22,010 nucleotides of DNA from Nitrospiraceae bacterium UBA6905 (GTDB taxonomy: Bacteria > Nitrospirota > Thermodesulfovibrionia > Thermodesulfovibrionales > UBA6898), in the NCBI GenBank assembly GCA_002451165.1, contig DKBH01000057.1, forward strand, positions 1,097 through 23,106. The letters are read 5' to 3'. Every line of letters begins with the position of its first letter. Position 1 is the stretch's first letter. Positions 15,781 to 22,010 of this stretch are shown here, in pieces. The translations under genes and the position numbers were made by a program. Under the pieces are notes generated by a model. The model saw only the letters and a list, made by a program, of their open reading frames with translations, was not told the DNA's origin and made no database searches.

Positions 15781-16488
15781 ATGCACAAAGGGTTTTTTAT
15801 AACCGGTACCGATACCGGGGTCGGCAAGACCATTATTGCCTGTGCTCTGATCAAGGTCATACAGTCATTTGAAAAGAAGGTCTGCGCCATGAAACCTATC
15901 GAAAGCGGCTGCAGCAGAGAAGGCGATGTCCTGATCCCCTATGACGGAACATTTCTCCGACAGGCAGCACATATGGAGGATTCACTGCGTCTTGTCACCC
16001 CCTGCTGTTTCGAAAACCCTCTTGCTCCTTTTGCTGCTGCTGCGCTTGAAGGCAGATCGGTCGATATTGATGAGGTCAAGAAGGCATTCTCTGCACTCTG
16101 CCGCTCATATGAGGCGGTCATTGTGGAAGGAATCGGCGGCGTCATGGTACCTCTCATGAAGGATTACTATGTCGTCGATCTCGCAAAAGAGTTGTCCCTG
16201 CCGCTCCTGATCGTCGCCAAACCAGGGCTGGGGACCATCAACCATACCCTGCTGACCATAACCTATGCGCTTGAAGCCGGCCTGGACGTCGCCGGCATCG
16301 TCATCAATTACAGCAGGCCTCCGGAGAACAGCCTCGCCGAGAAGACAAACCCCAAAGTACTGGAAGAGATTTGTCCTGTGCCGCTGATCGGAACGTTTCC
16401 CTATCTGAAAGGAATAGGAGAGGACGTCATCGAAAAGACTGCGCTGAAGAATTTTGATCTTGAACTTCTTAAGACCTATTTAGCATAA
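15781..16488 (+). CDS. bioD: Dethiobiotin synthetase
   Basis: A 235-residue P-loop enzyme that forms the ureido ring of dethiobiotin from 7,8-diaminopelargonate, CO2 and ATP in the cytoplasm. Seen: GTDTGVGKT (9-17), Lys38 in MKPIESG, the metal- and substrate-binding VEGIGGVMVPL in place of the usual EGAGG, then PLLIVAKPGLGTINHTLLT and GIVINY. Length and motif order are normal for BioD. The start is ATG with GGGAGAA three bases upstream. No other biotin gene (bioA, bioB, bioF) is in the window. Confidence 0.95.
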   Translation: MHKGFFITGTDTGVGKTIIACALIKVIQSFEKKVCAMKPIESGCSREGDVLIPYDGTFLRQAAHMEDSLRLVTPCCFENPLAPFAAAALEGRSVDIDEVKKAFSALCRSYEAVIVEGIGGVMVPLMKDYYVVDLAKELSLPLLIVAKPGLGTINHTLLTITYALEAGLDVAGIVINYSRPPENSLAEKTNPKVLEEICPVPLIGTFPYLKGIGEDVIEKTALKNFDLELLKTYLA

Positions 16489-16525
16489 AGGGTAATGAGC
16501 ACTCCAGCTTGAGACGTCCCTTGAT

Positions 16526-16566
16526 AGAAAAACCGGAGGGTAGCTCTCACGGCATCGCCCTCCGGT
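16526..16566 (-). terminator. Intrinsic terminator of the lysA-dapF-dapA operon
   Basis: ACCGGAGGG (16532-16540) and CCCTCCGGT (16558-16566) form a perfect 9-bp GC-rich stem with a 17-base loop. On the minus strand it is followed by TTTTT, so it ends the dapA transcript. The plus-strand side has no U-run but the hairpin may also slow transcription from bioD. Confidence 0.85.
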
Positions 16567-16608
16567 CAGTCTCTTTCCCCTGTCAGTCCGCTGTTTCCGA
16601 TGAATGCT

Positions 16609-17484
16609 TTACTTTACGAGCTTCATCCCTTTCAGCACCGCCTTCAGCTTTTCCTTATTCGCAGCTGACATCTCACAGAGGGGCAGCCGGAATTCTTCCT
16701 TGATCTTGCCCATCATGGCCAGGGCCGTTTTCACCGGGATCGGATTGGTCTCGATGAACATGGCTGAGTTCAGCGGCTCCAGCCGGTAGTGTATCGCCCG
16801 CGCCTCATCATATTTTCCCTGATCCCAGAGAGCGCACATCTGCGCCATAAGCCGGGGGGCAACATTGGCGGATACGGAGATAACGCCCCGGCCGCCGAGC
16901 GCCATCAGGGGCAGGGTCGTAAAATCATCGCCGGAGATCACATCGATCCGGTCGCCGCAGAGTCTGATGATCTCACTCACCTGCTTCATGTCCCCTGTCG
17001 CTTCCTTTATGCCGACAATGTTCTTTATTTCCGCCAGCCGTGCGACCGTAGCGGGCAGCATATTCACCGCGGTCCTGCCGGGTACGTTATAGAGCACGAT
17101 CGGTATCTTTACTGCTTCAGCCACCGCCTTGTAATGCCGATACAAACCTTCCTGCGTCGGCTTGTTGTAGTAGGGGCTCACCAACAGTGCTGCATCGGCC
17201 CCGGACTTCTTCGCCGCCTTCGTGATCATGATCGTCTCATCCGTTGCATTGGCTCCGGTACCGGCAATGACCGGCACCCTGCCGTTGACCGCCTTGACCG
17301 TGAACTCGATCACCCTGAAGTGCTCCTTATAATCGAGTGTTGCCGACTCACCGGTGGTGCCGCAGGGCACTATCGCATTCGTGCCTTCCTTGATATGCCA
17401 TTCAATGAGATTGCCGAGCGCCTTTTCATCGACCTTTCCGTTTCTGAATGGTGTTACAATCGCAACAATGGATCCTCTGAACAT
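16609..17484 (-). CDS. dapA: 4-Hydroxy-tetrahydrodipicolinate synthase
   Basis: A 291-residue TIM-barrel aldolase that condenses pyruvate and aspartate semialdehyde, the first step specific to diaminopimelate and lysine. Visible active-site parts: PCGTTGESATL (Thr43, Thr44), the Tyr of LYNVPGRT (Tyr132, Arg137) and the Schiff-base lysine in GIKEATGD (Lys160), followed by the DDFTTLPLMALGGRGVISV segment. Length is typical. ATG start with GGAGG upstream. Last gene of the operon after lysA and dapF; a strong terminator follows. dapB does not follow within the window. Confidence 0.97.
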   Translation of the reverse strand: MFRGSIVAIVTPFRNGKVDEKALGNLIEWHIKEGTNAIVPCGTTGESATLDYKEHFRVIEFTVKAVNGRVPVIAGTGANATDETIMITKAAKKSGADAALLVSPYYNKPTQEGLYRHYKAVAEAVKIPIVLYNVPGRTAVNMLPATVARLAEIKNIVGIKEATGDMKQVSEIIRLCGDRIDVISGDDFTTLPLMALGGRGVISVSANVAPRLMAQMCALWDQGKYDEARAIHYRLEPLNSAMFIETNPIPVKTALAMMGKIKEEFRLPLCEMSAANKEKLKAVLKGMKLVK

Positions 17485-17501
17485 ACCTACCTCCTTCGTA
17501 T

Positions 17502-18332
17502 TTACCGTTGTATCCAGCCCTCAAACACCTCCTCGGCAGGACCGGTCATAAACACGCGGCCGTTCTCATCGAGCTCTATGAGAAGATCCCCGCCAAGGAG
17601 CTTTATGGTCACCTTCTTCTGCACCAGACCCTTCAGGTTTGCAGCAACGGCAACAGCCGCTGCACCCGTGCCGCAGGCCATGGTCTCGCCTGCGCCCCTT
17701 TCCCAGACCCGCATGCGCACGGTCTGCCGGTCCAAGACCTGCGCAAACTCCACATTGATCTTCTTCGGAAAAAGCTTATGCGTCTCGATTCTCGCCCCGT
17801 ATCGCGGCACCTCAAAGCTGCCGACATCATCCACAAAGATGACTGCATGAGGATTGCCCATGGAGACACAGGTAATGGTAAATTTTTTGTCTTCTATGGA
17901 TAACGGATAATCTTGTATCGAACCGTCGAGATCAACAGGGATCTGTCGGCCCTCAAGCACCGGAACGCCCATATCCACCCGCACCAAATTTCCCGCCTTA
18001 CGGGGCTTGATGATGCCGGCTGCTGTCTCGATCTCGAGCACATCTCTTCCGGACAGATTCCTGTCCCAGATATATTTCGCACAACAGCGGATGCCGTTGC
18101 CGCACATCTCGACTTCGCTTCCATCTGCATTGAAGATGCGCATCCGGAAGTCCGCCCTGGTGGAATCATCCAGGAGCAGGACCTGATCCGCGCCGATGCC
18201 GAACCGGCGGTCGCAGATTCGCCTGCTTAAGGCAGCCAGCTCACGCTCCCCTTTTCCCGGATCTGTTGTTCTGCAGTCAATGACAATGAAATCATTGCCG
18301 ATACCCTGCATTTTGGTGAACGAGAGCTTCAT
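17502..18332 (-). CDS. dapF: Diaminopimelate epimerase
   Basis: A 276-residue cofactor-free epimerase that converts LL- to meso-diaminopimelate for peptidoglycan and lysine. The two catalytic cysteines are in ADGSEVEMCGNGIRC (Cys77) and in GAGETMACGTGAAA (near residue 220). FTKMQGIGNDFIVID at the N-terminus and GNPHAVIFVDD are conserved in the family. The ATG overlaps the lysA stop as ATGA, and dapA begins 17 bases downstream, so the three form one operon. Confidence 0.97.
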   Translation of the reverse strand: MKLSFTKMQGIGNDFIVIDCRTTDPGKGERELAALSRRICDRRFGIGADQVLLLDDSTRADFRMRIFNADGSEVEMCGNGIRCCAKYIWDRNLSGRDVLEIETAAGIIKPRKAGNLVRVDMGVPVLEGRQIPVDLDGSIQDYPLSIEDKKFTITCVSMGNPHAVIFVDDVGSFEVPRYGARIETHKLFPKKINVEFAQVLDRQTVRMRVWERGAGETMACGTGAAAVAVAANLKGLVQKKVTIKLLGGDLLIELDENGRVFMTGPAEEVFEGWIQR

Positions 18333-19585
18333 CGCACATAGCGGGGCATTACCTCGTTCTGAACGAGATCCGCATAGCTGCCCCGTTTTGAGATCAACGC
18401 ATGGGTTTTACCTTTCACCAGTACCTCTGCGGCCTTCGGTCTGCTGTTGTATGTTGAGCTCATGGACATGCCGTATCCACCCGCGCTCATGACGGCAAGA
18501 TACTCGCCTCTGTTCACGCGGTCGATAATCCTGCCCTTGGCAAGAAAGTCACCGGTTTCGCATATCGGTCCGACAACGTCGGCCCTGATCTTCGTTCGGT
18601 TCTTCTTCACGACCGGTGTGATCTGGTGGAAGGCATCATACAGTGACGGACGCATCAAGTCGTTCATACCGGCATCGACGATGACGAATGTCTTGCCTTC
18701 CCCCTGTTTCAGGTAGAGGGTTCTGGTCACCAGAATACCCGCATTGCCGACAATCGACCGCCCCGGCTCCATGACCAGGGTTATGTCCCTGTTCCGTAAG
18801 AGCGGAAGAAGCCTCTTGGCGATATCAGACGGCAGCGGCGGCGTCTCACTCTGATAGGTGATGCCGAGTCCGCCGCCTATGTCGAGGTATCTGATGAGAA
18901 TCCTATGTCGCTTCAGCGCATCAACGAGGACCAGGATCCTTTTCACCGCATCCACAAACGGAGCAGTCCTCGTTATCTGTGAACCGATATGCTTCTGCAC
19001 ACCTACGATCTCGATATTGCGGAGACGCGCGGCAAGCCGGTAATGCTCGAGAGCGTCACTGATGGCTATCCCGAACTTATGCTCCCGCATCCCCGTCGAG
19101 ATATAGGGGTGAGTCCGGGGGTCGATGTCGGGGTTGATCCTGAGGGCGATCGGGGCCTTCACCTTCATGGTATGGGCGACCCGGTCGATCTCCCGCAGCT
19201 CATCGGAAGACTCGACATTGAACATCAGCACGCCGGACCTCAGTGCATAGCGGATCTCGTCCTCGGTCTTTCCGACCCCGGCATAGACAATCTTTTCCGG
19301 CGGTATTCCGGCTTTCAGCGCACGAAACAGCTCGCCGCCCGACACAATATCTGCGCCGGCGCCCTCTCGTGCCAGCAGGTTCAGGATAGCGCCGTTGGTA
19401 TTCGCCTTCAGCGCATAACAGATAATATGGGGGAATGTCGCATAGGCGTCGTCATAGGCCTTGAAATGTCGCACCAGGGTCTCATGGCTGTATACATACA
19501 AGGGGGTGCCGTACTTCTCGGCAAGCTGCCGGACAGGGACATCCTCAGCGTAGAGCTCCCTGCCACGGTACTGAAAAAAGTGCAT
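18329..19585 (-). CDS. lysA: Diaminopimelate decarboxylase
   Basis: A 418-residue fold-III PLP enzyme that makes lysine from meso-diaminopimelate. The PLP lysine is Lys60 in ICYALKANTNG. Later come the HIGSQI segment, the glycine-rich DIGGGLGI, EPGRSIVGNAG, and the catalytic Cys region PICETGDFLAKGR, ending with SAGGYGMSMSSTYNSRPKAAEVLV. First gene of the operon; ATG with CGGAGAT about six bases upstream. Divergent from the aconitase gene. Confidence 0.97.
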   Translation of the reverse strand: MHFFQYRGRELYAEDVPVRQLAEKYGTPLYVYSHETLVRHFKAYDDAYATFPHIICYALKANTNGAILNLLAREGAGADIVSGGELFRALKAGIPPEKIVYAGVGKTEDEIRYALRSGVLMFNVESSDELREIDRVAHTMKVKAPIALRINPDIDPRTHPYISTGMREHKFGIAISDALEHYRLAARLRNIEIVGVQKHIGSQITRTAPFVDAVKRILVLVDALKRHRILIRYLDIGGGLGITYQSETPPLPSDIAKRLLPLLRNRDITLVMEPGRSIVGNAGILVTRTLYLKQGEGKTFVIVDAGMNDLMRPSLYDAFHQITPVVKKNRTKIRADVVGPICETGDFLAKGRIIDRVNRGEYLAVMSAGGYGMSMSSTYNSRPKAAEVLVKGKTHALISKRGSYADLVQNEVMPRYVR

Positions 19586-19709
19586 GATCTATCTCCGGAA
19601 CGTTATTTCTGCTTGATTTTTCCTTATTTTTTAACATAATAGAAAGAACTAAGTCAAAATGCGTCTTCGCCGCTTCGATTACCAATCCCGGCAACATAAA
19701 GAGGTATTC
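19586..19709. promoter_or_regulatory. Divergent promoter region of lysA and aconitase
   Basis: Plus strand: TTGATT (19613-19618), 16 bases, CATAAT (19635-19640), giving a leader of about 60 bases for the aconitase gene. Minus strand: TTGACT followed after 17 bases by TTAAAA is a weaker candidate for lysA. The AT-rich block 19614-19645 is shared by both. No riboswitch structure was recognised. Confidence 0.5.
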
Positions 19710-21659
19710 ATGGGTAAGAACATGGTCGAAAAAATATTCGCGTCGCATCTCGCTTACGGAGAAATCAAAGCCGGCTCGCCGGTCGGGCTGAAGATAGATC
19801 AGGTCTATACGCAGGATGCCACAGGAACCATGGCATGGCTCCAGTTTGAGGCCATGGGTATCGAGAAAGTGAAGGTACCGCTTGCCGTTTCCTATGTGGA
19901 TCACAACATGCTGCAGCAGGATTACATGAACCCCGATGATCATCTTTTCCTGCAGACTGCTGCGGCGAAATACGGCGCATACTTCTCGCGTCCGGGCAAC
20001 GGCATCTGCCACCAGGTGCACCTCGAACAGTTTGCTGCCCCAGGAAAGATCGCCCTCGGTACGGACAGCCACACGCCTACCGGCGGCGGCATGGCCATGA
20101 TTGCCATAGGCGTCGGCGGCCTCGACGCTGCCACGGTCATGGGCGGCGCGCCCTTTGAACTGAACATGCCCAAGGTCCTCAAGATTCATCTCCTCGGCAG
20201 GCTCAAGCGGCCCTATGTAACTGCCATGGACGTAATTCTCGAGATCCTGAGAAGGCTCACGGTAAAGGGCGGCGTGGGGAAGATCCTCGAATATGGAGGT
20301 CCGGGTGTCAAGGACCTTAATGTTACGGAACGCGCGACCATCACCAACATGGGAGCTGAACTGGGCGCCACCACATCTATCTTCCCGAGCGATGAACGGA
20401 CGAAGTTCTATCTCGAGGCTGTAGGGAGGGGGGCTGCGTGGACAGAGCTTTCCGCTGACGACGATGCATCCTACGCCGAGGTGATCAAGCTCAACCTCGG
20501 CAAGATCGAACCCCTGATCGCCCAGCCGCATAGTCCGGACAATGTCGTCACGGTCAAAAGCCTTGCCGGCACGAAAGTCAACCAGGTCTGCATCGGCAGC
20601 TGCACCAATTCCTCATACCAGGCCATGAAGTCCGTTGCTTCGATCCTGAAAGGCAACACCGTCAGCGAGGGCGTAAACCTTCTGATCAATCCGGGAGCAA
20701 AGCAGGTCTACGAGATGATCGCCAAGGAGGGGCTCACTGCCGACATGGTCGCTGCAGGCGCCCGGATGCTCGAATCGTCCTGCGGACCCTGCATCGGCAT
20801 GGGAGGCGCGCCGGCAAGCGGACAGATATCGGTGCGGTCCTATAACCGGAACTTCAAGGGGAGGAGCGGCACCAAGGATGCCTTTGTCTATCTTGCGAGT
20901 CCTGTCTCCTGTGCGGTCTTTGCCCTCAAAGGTGAAATGGTCGACCCGCGCGACGCCGGCATCACCATAAAGAAGTTCCGGGAGCCTTCCCGCTACCTCG
21001 TCAACCGGAACTTCCTCATTCCGCCGCAGCAGGACACCTCTGATGTGAAGGTCATGAAAGGACCGAACATCAAGGATGTCTCGGTCAAAGACGCCCTGAA
21101 GGACCGGATTGAAGCAGCGGTGCTCCTCAAGCTGGGGGACAATATTACGACCGACGACATCATGCCTGCAGGATCCAAAGTGCTGCCGTTCCGGTCGAAC
21201 ATCCCTGCCATTGCGAACTTCGTCTTCAGCAACCTCGACAGCACCTTCAGCTCGAGGGCCATGGAGGCAAAACAGAAGGGGGGCGGCATCATCATCGGCG
21301 GGGAGAACTACGGCCAGGGATCTTCCCGTGAGCATGCAGCCATCGCCCCTATGCACCTCGGCATACAGGCGGTCATTGCGAAATCGTTTGCGCGCATACA
21401 CCGCTCGAACCTGATCAACTTCGGGATCCTGCCGCTCCAGTTCGAGCAGGCGGCCGACTACGACAAGATCGAGCAGGGAGATCGCCTCGTCATCGAGAAC
21501 ATCCTCAGCGTAATCGACGGTACACAGGTCTTTGGCGTTGAGAATGCCACGAAGGGATATTCCTTCTCGGCCCGCAGCGGACTGAACGAACGCGAGCGGG
21601 AGATCGTCAAGAAGGGCGGACTTCTCCCCTATACCCGGGAGCGGTCAGCGCGGTCCTGA
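19710..21659 (+). CDS. acn: Aconitate hydratase, Aquifex-type
   Basis: About 649 residues from the ATG at 19710, which has AAAGAGGT six bases upstream; an ATG 17 codons earlier lacks such a site. It interconverts citrate and isocitrate through aconitate in the TCA or reductive TCA cycle. Seen: DHNMLQQD, the TDSHTPTGGGMAMIAIGVGG segment, the [4Fe-4S] cysteines in CIGSCTNSSY (near residue 295) and SSCGPCIGMG (near 358), and the C-terminal swivel domain GDNITTDDIMPAG and GENYGQGSSREHAA. At about 650 residues it is shorter than AcnA or AcnB and fits the Aquifex-type group. Confidence 0.93.
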   Translation: MGKNMVEKIFASHLAYGEIKAGSPVGLKIDQVYTQDATGTMAWLQFEAMGIEKVKVPLAVSYVDHNMLQQDYMNPDDHLFLQTAAAKYGAYFSRPGNGICHQVHLEQFAAPGKIALGTDSHTPTGGGMAMIAIGVGGLDAATVMGGAPFELNMPKVLKIHLLGRLKRPYVTAMDVILEILRRLTVKGGVGKILEYGGPGVKDLNVTERATITNMGAELGATTSIFPSDERTKFYLEAVGRGAAWTELSADDDASYAEVIKLNLGKIEPLIAQPHSPDNVVTVKSLAGTKVNQVCIGSCTNSSYQAMKSVASILKGNTVSEGVNLLINPGAKQVYEMIAKEGLTADMVAAGARMLESSCGPCIGMGGAPASGQISVRSYNRNFKGRSGTKDAFVYLASPVSCAVFALKGEMVDPRDAGITIKKFREPSRYLVNRNFLIPPQQDTSDVKVMKGPNIKDVSVKDALKDRIEAAVLLKLGDNITTDDIMPAGSKVLPFRSNIPAIANFVFSNLDSTFSSRAMEAKQKGGGIIIGGENYGQGSSREHAAIAPMHLGIQAVIAKSFARIHRSNLINFGILPLQFEQAADYDKIEQGDRLVIENILSVIDGTQVFGVENATKGYSFSARSGLNEREREIVKKGGLLPYTRERSARS

Positions 21660-21663
21660 TCGT

Positions 21664-21693
21664 TTGACAACATACGCGTTTACGGTGTATTTT
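21664..21693 (+). promoter_or_regulatory. Promoter of the tRNA-Lys/tRNA-Glu unit
   Basis: Consensus TTGACA (21664-21669), 18 bases, TATTTT (21688-21693), ending 18 bases before tRNA-Lys. It begins just after the aconitase stop, so the tRNAs probably have their own transcript. Confidence 0.6.
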
Positions 21694-21711
21694 ATTACTT
21701 CTCTAATTTCA

Positions 21712-21787
21712 GGGCCGCTAGCTCAGTCGGTAGAGCAACGCCCTTTTAAGGCGTGGGTCGAAGGTTCGAATCCTTCGCGGCTCACCA
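21712..21787 (+). tRNA. tRNA-Lys (anticodon TTT)
   Basis: A 76-base tRNA with a 7-bp acceptor stem (GGGCCGC with GCGGCTC, one G-U), D-arm GCTCAGTCGGTAGAGC, anticodon loop CTTTTAA with TTT at 21745-21747, T-arm with GGTTCGAATCC, and an encoded CCA at 21785-21787. Confidence 0.97.
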
Positions 21788-21791
21788 AAAT

Positions 21792-21869
21792 GTCCCCATC
21801 GTCTAGCCCGGCCTAGGACATCGCCCTTTCAAGGCGGTAACGCGGGTTCGAATCCCGCTGGGGACGCCA
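21792..21869 (+). tRNA. tRNA-Glu (anticodon TTC)
   Basis: A 78-base tRNA: acceptor stem GTCCCCA with TGGGGAC, the Glu-type D-arm GTCTAGCCCGGCCTAGGAC, anticodon loop CTTTCAA with TTC at 21828-21830, T-arm GGGTTCGAATCCC, and encoded CCA at 21867-21869. It lies four bases after tRNA-Lys. Its 3' end faces the partial integrase-like gene and may serve as an attachment site. Confidence 0.97.
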
Positions 21870-21875
21870 GAAAAA

Positions 21876-22010
21876 TCAAGGGGTTGCAGTCATGCAACCC
21901 TTTTCATTTTCCCCAACGTTATAAAAACGTAACAGAAGAATGGATGCCGTACCCTCGTTGTCGATGACTTCATAGGCAACCTTCAGGTCATCAGGAAGCA
22001 GATGCGCATA
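21876..22010 (-). CDS. C-terminus of a probable tyrosine recombinase (integrase), cut by window edge
   Basis: Read on the minus strand, the last 44 codons are open from the window edge to a TGA at 21876-21878. The first visible residues, YAHLLPDDLKVAYEVID, match the C-terminal end of phage-type integrases, where the Tyr of YAHL is the DNA-cleaving nucleophile. After it a tail of about 27 residues ends KGCMTATP. The stop lies 6 bases from the end of tRNA-Glu, the usual place of an integrase beside its attachment site. The catalytic Arg and His residues are outside the window, so the call rests on one motif plus context. Confidence 0.65.
   Translation of the reverse strand, partial: YAHLLPDDLKVAYEVIDNEGTASILLLRFYNVGENEKGCMTATP
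21878..21910 (+). terminator. Terminator of the tRNA unit, possibly bidirectional
   Basis: GGGTTGCA (21881-21888), loop GTCA, TGCAACCC (21893-21900), extended by A-T and G-U pairs and followed by TTTTCATTTT. On the minus strand the same stem is followed by CTTGATTTTT, so it could also end the integrase-like gene, whose last codons it overlaps. Confidence 0.8.

Noticed and set aside
16789..17850. Plus-strand ORF of 353 codons
   Set aside because: It lies antisense to dapA and dapF, both of which show full active sites and normal lengths.
19659..19709. Aconitase start at 19659
   Set aside because: It has no ribosome-binding site; the ATG at 19710 has AAAGAGGT at good spacing and gives the family's usual N-terminus.
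19545..20531. Minus-strand ORF of 328 codons
   Set aside because: It is antisense to the aconitase gene, with no recognisable motif.
20613..21401. Minus-strand ORF of 262 codons
   Set aside because: It is another shadow of the aconitase gene, caused by high GC at third positions.

Overview
The window looks like a bacterial chromosome segment of moderate GC. I would guess an anaerobic, cytochrome-rich lineage such as Nitrospirota or a deltaproteobacterial relative. The guess rests on a periplasmic cytochrome c with at least 13 haems, an Aquifex-type aconitase, a compact lysA-dapF-dapA operon and a lipid-linked glycan locus. This is inference; no 16S or marker comparison was possible.

Layout. 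(1) Positions 1-990, minus strand: a multihaem cytochrome c cut by the left edge, with its own promoter region. (2) Positions 1277-13972, minus strand: a long, tightly packed surface-polysaccharide locus. In transcription order it holds a Wzx-type flippase, a methyltransferase, a sulfotransferase, two more methyltransferases, a GT4 glycosyltransferase, a decayed methyltransferase pseudogene, an asparagine synthetase, a further methyltransferase, a GT4, two GT2 enzymes and a DUF2304 membrane protein. Several junctions overlap by a few bases, so translational coupling is likely. A winged-helix regulator (14297-14923, minus) sits at the head of the locus, and its promoter is covered by two adjacent 15-bp palindromes. 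(3) Positions 15013-16488, plus strand: a FabG-like reductase and dethiobiotin synthetase (bioD), divergent from the regulator. (4) Positions 16609-19585, minus strand: lysA-dapF-dapA for diaminopimelate and lysine, ending in a clear intrinsic terminator. (5) Positions 19710-21659, plus strand: aconitase, divergent from lysA. (6) Positions 21712-21869: tRNA-Lys(TTT) and tRNA-Glu(TTC). A partial minus-strand gene begins 6 bases beyond tRNA-Glu, and its visible end reads like the C-terminus of a tyrosine recombinase, so an integrated element probably starts here and continues past the right edge.

How it works together. The glycan locus supplies transferases that build an oligosaccharide on a lipid carrier, enzymes that methylate, sulfate and possibly amidate it, and a flippase that moves it across the inner membrane. 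No initiating sugar-phosphate transferase, Wzy polymerase, chain-length protein or ligase lies in the window, so the locus is either incomplete here or relies on genes elsewhere.

The least routine observations are the tandem-palindrome operator, the methyltransferase pseudogene hidden in a 630-base apparent gap, a GT4 gene whose natural start is AUA (in TAATA) rather than AUG, and the integrase-tRNA junction. I did not see a clearly new defence or mobile system inside the window.
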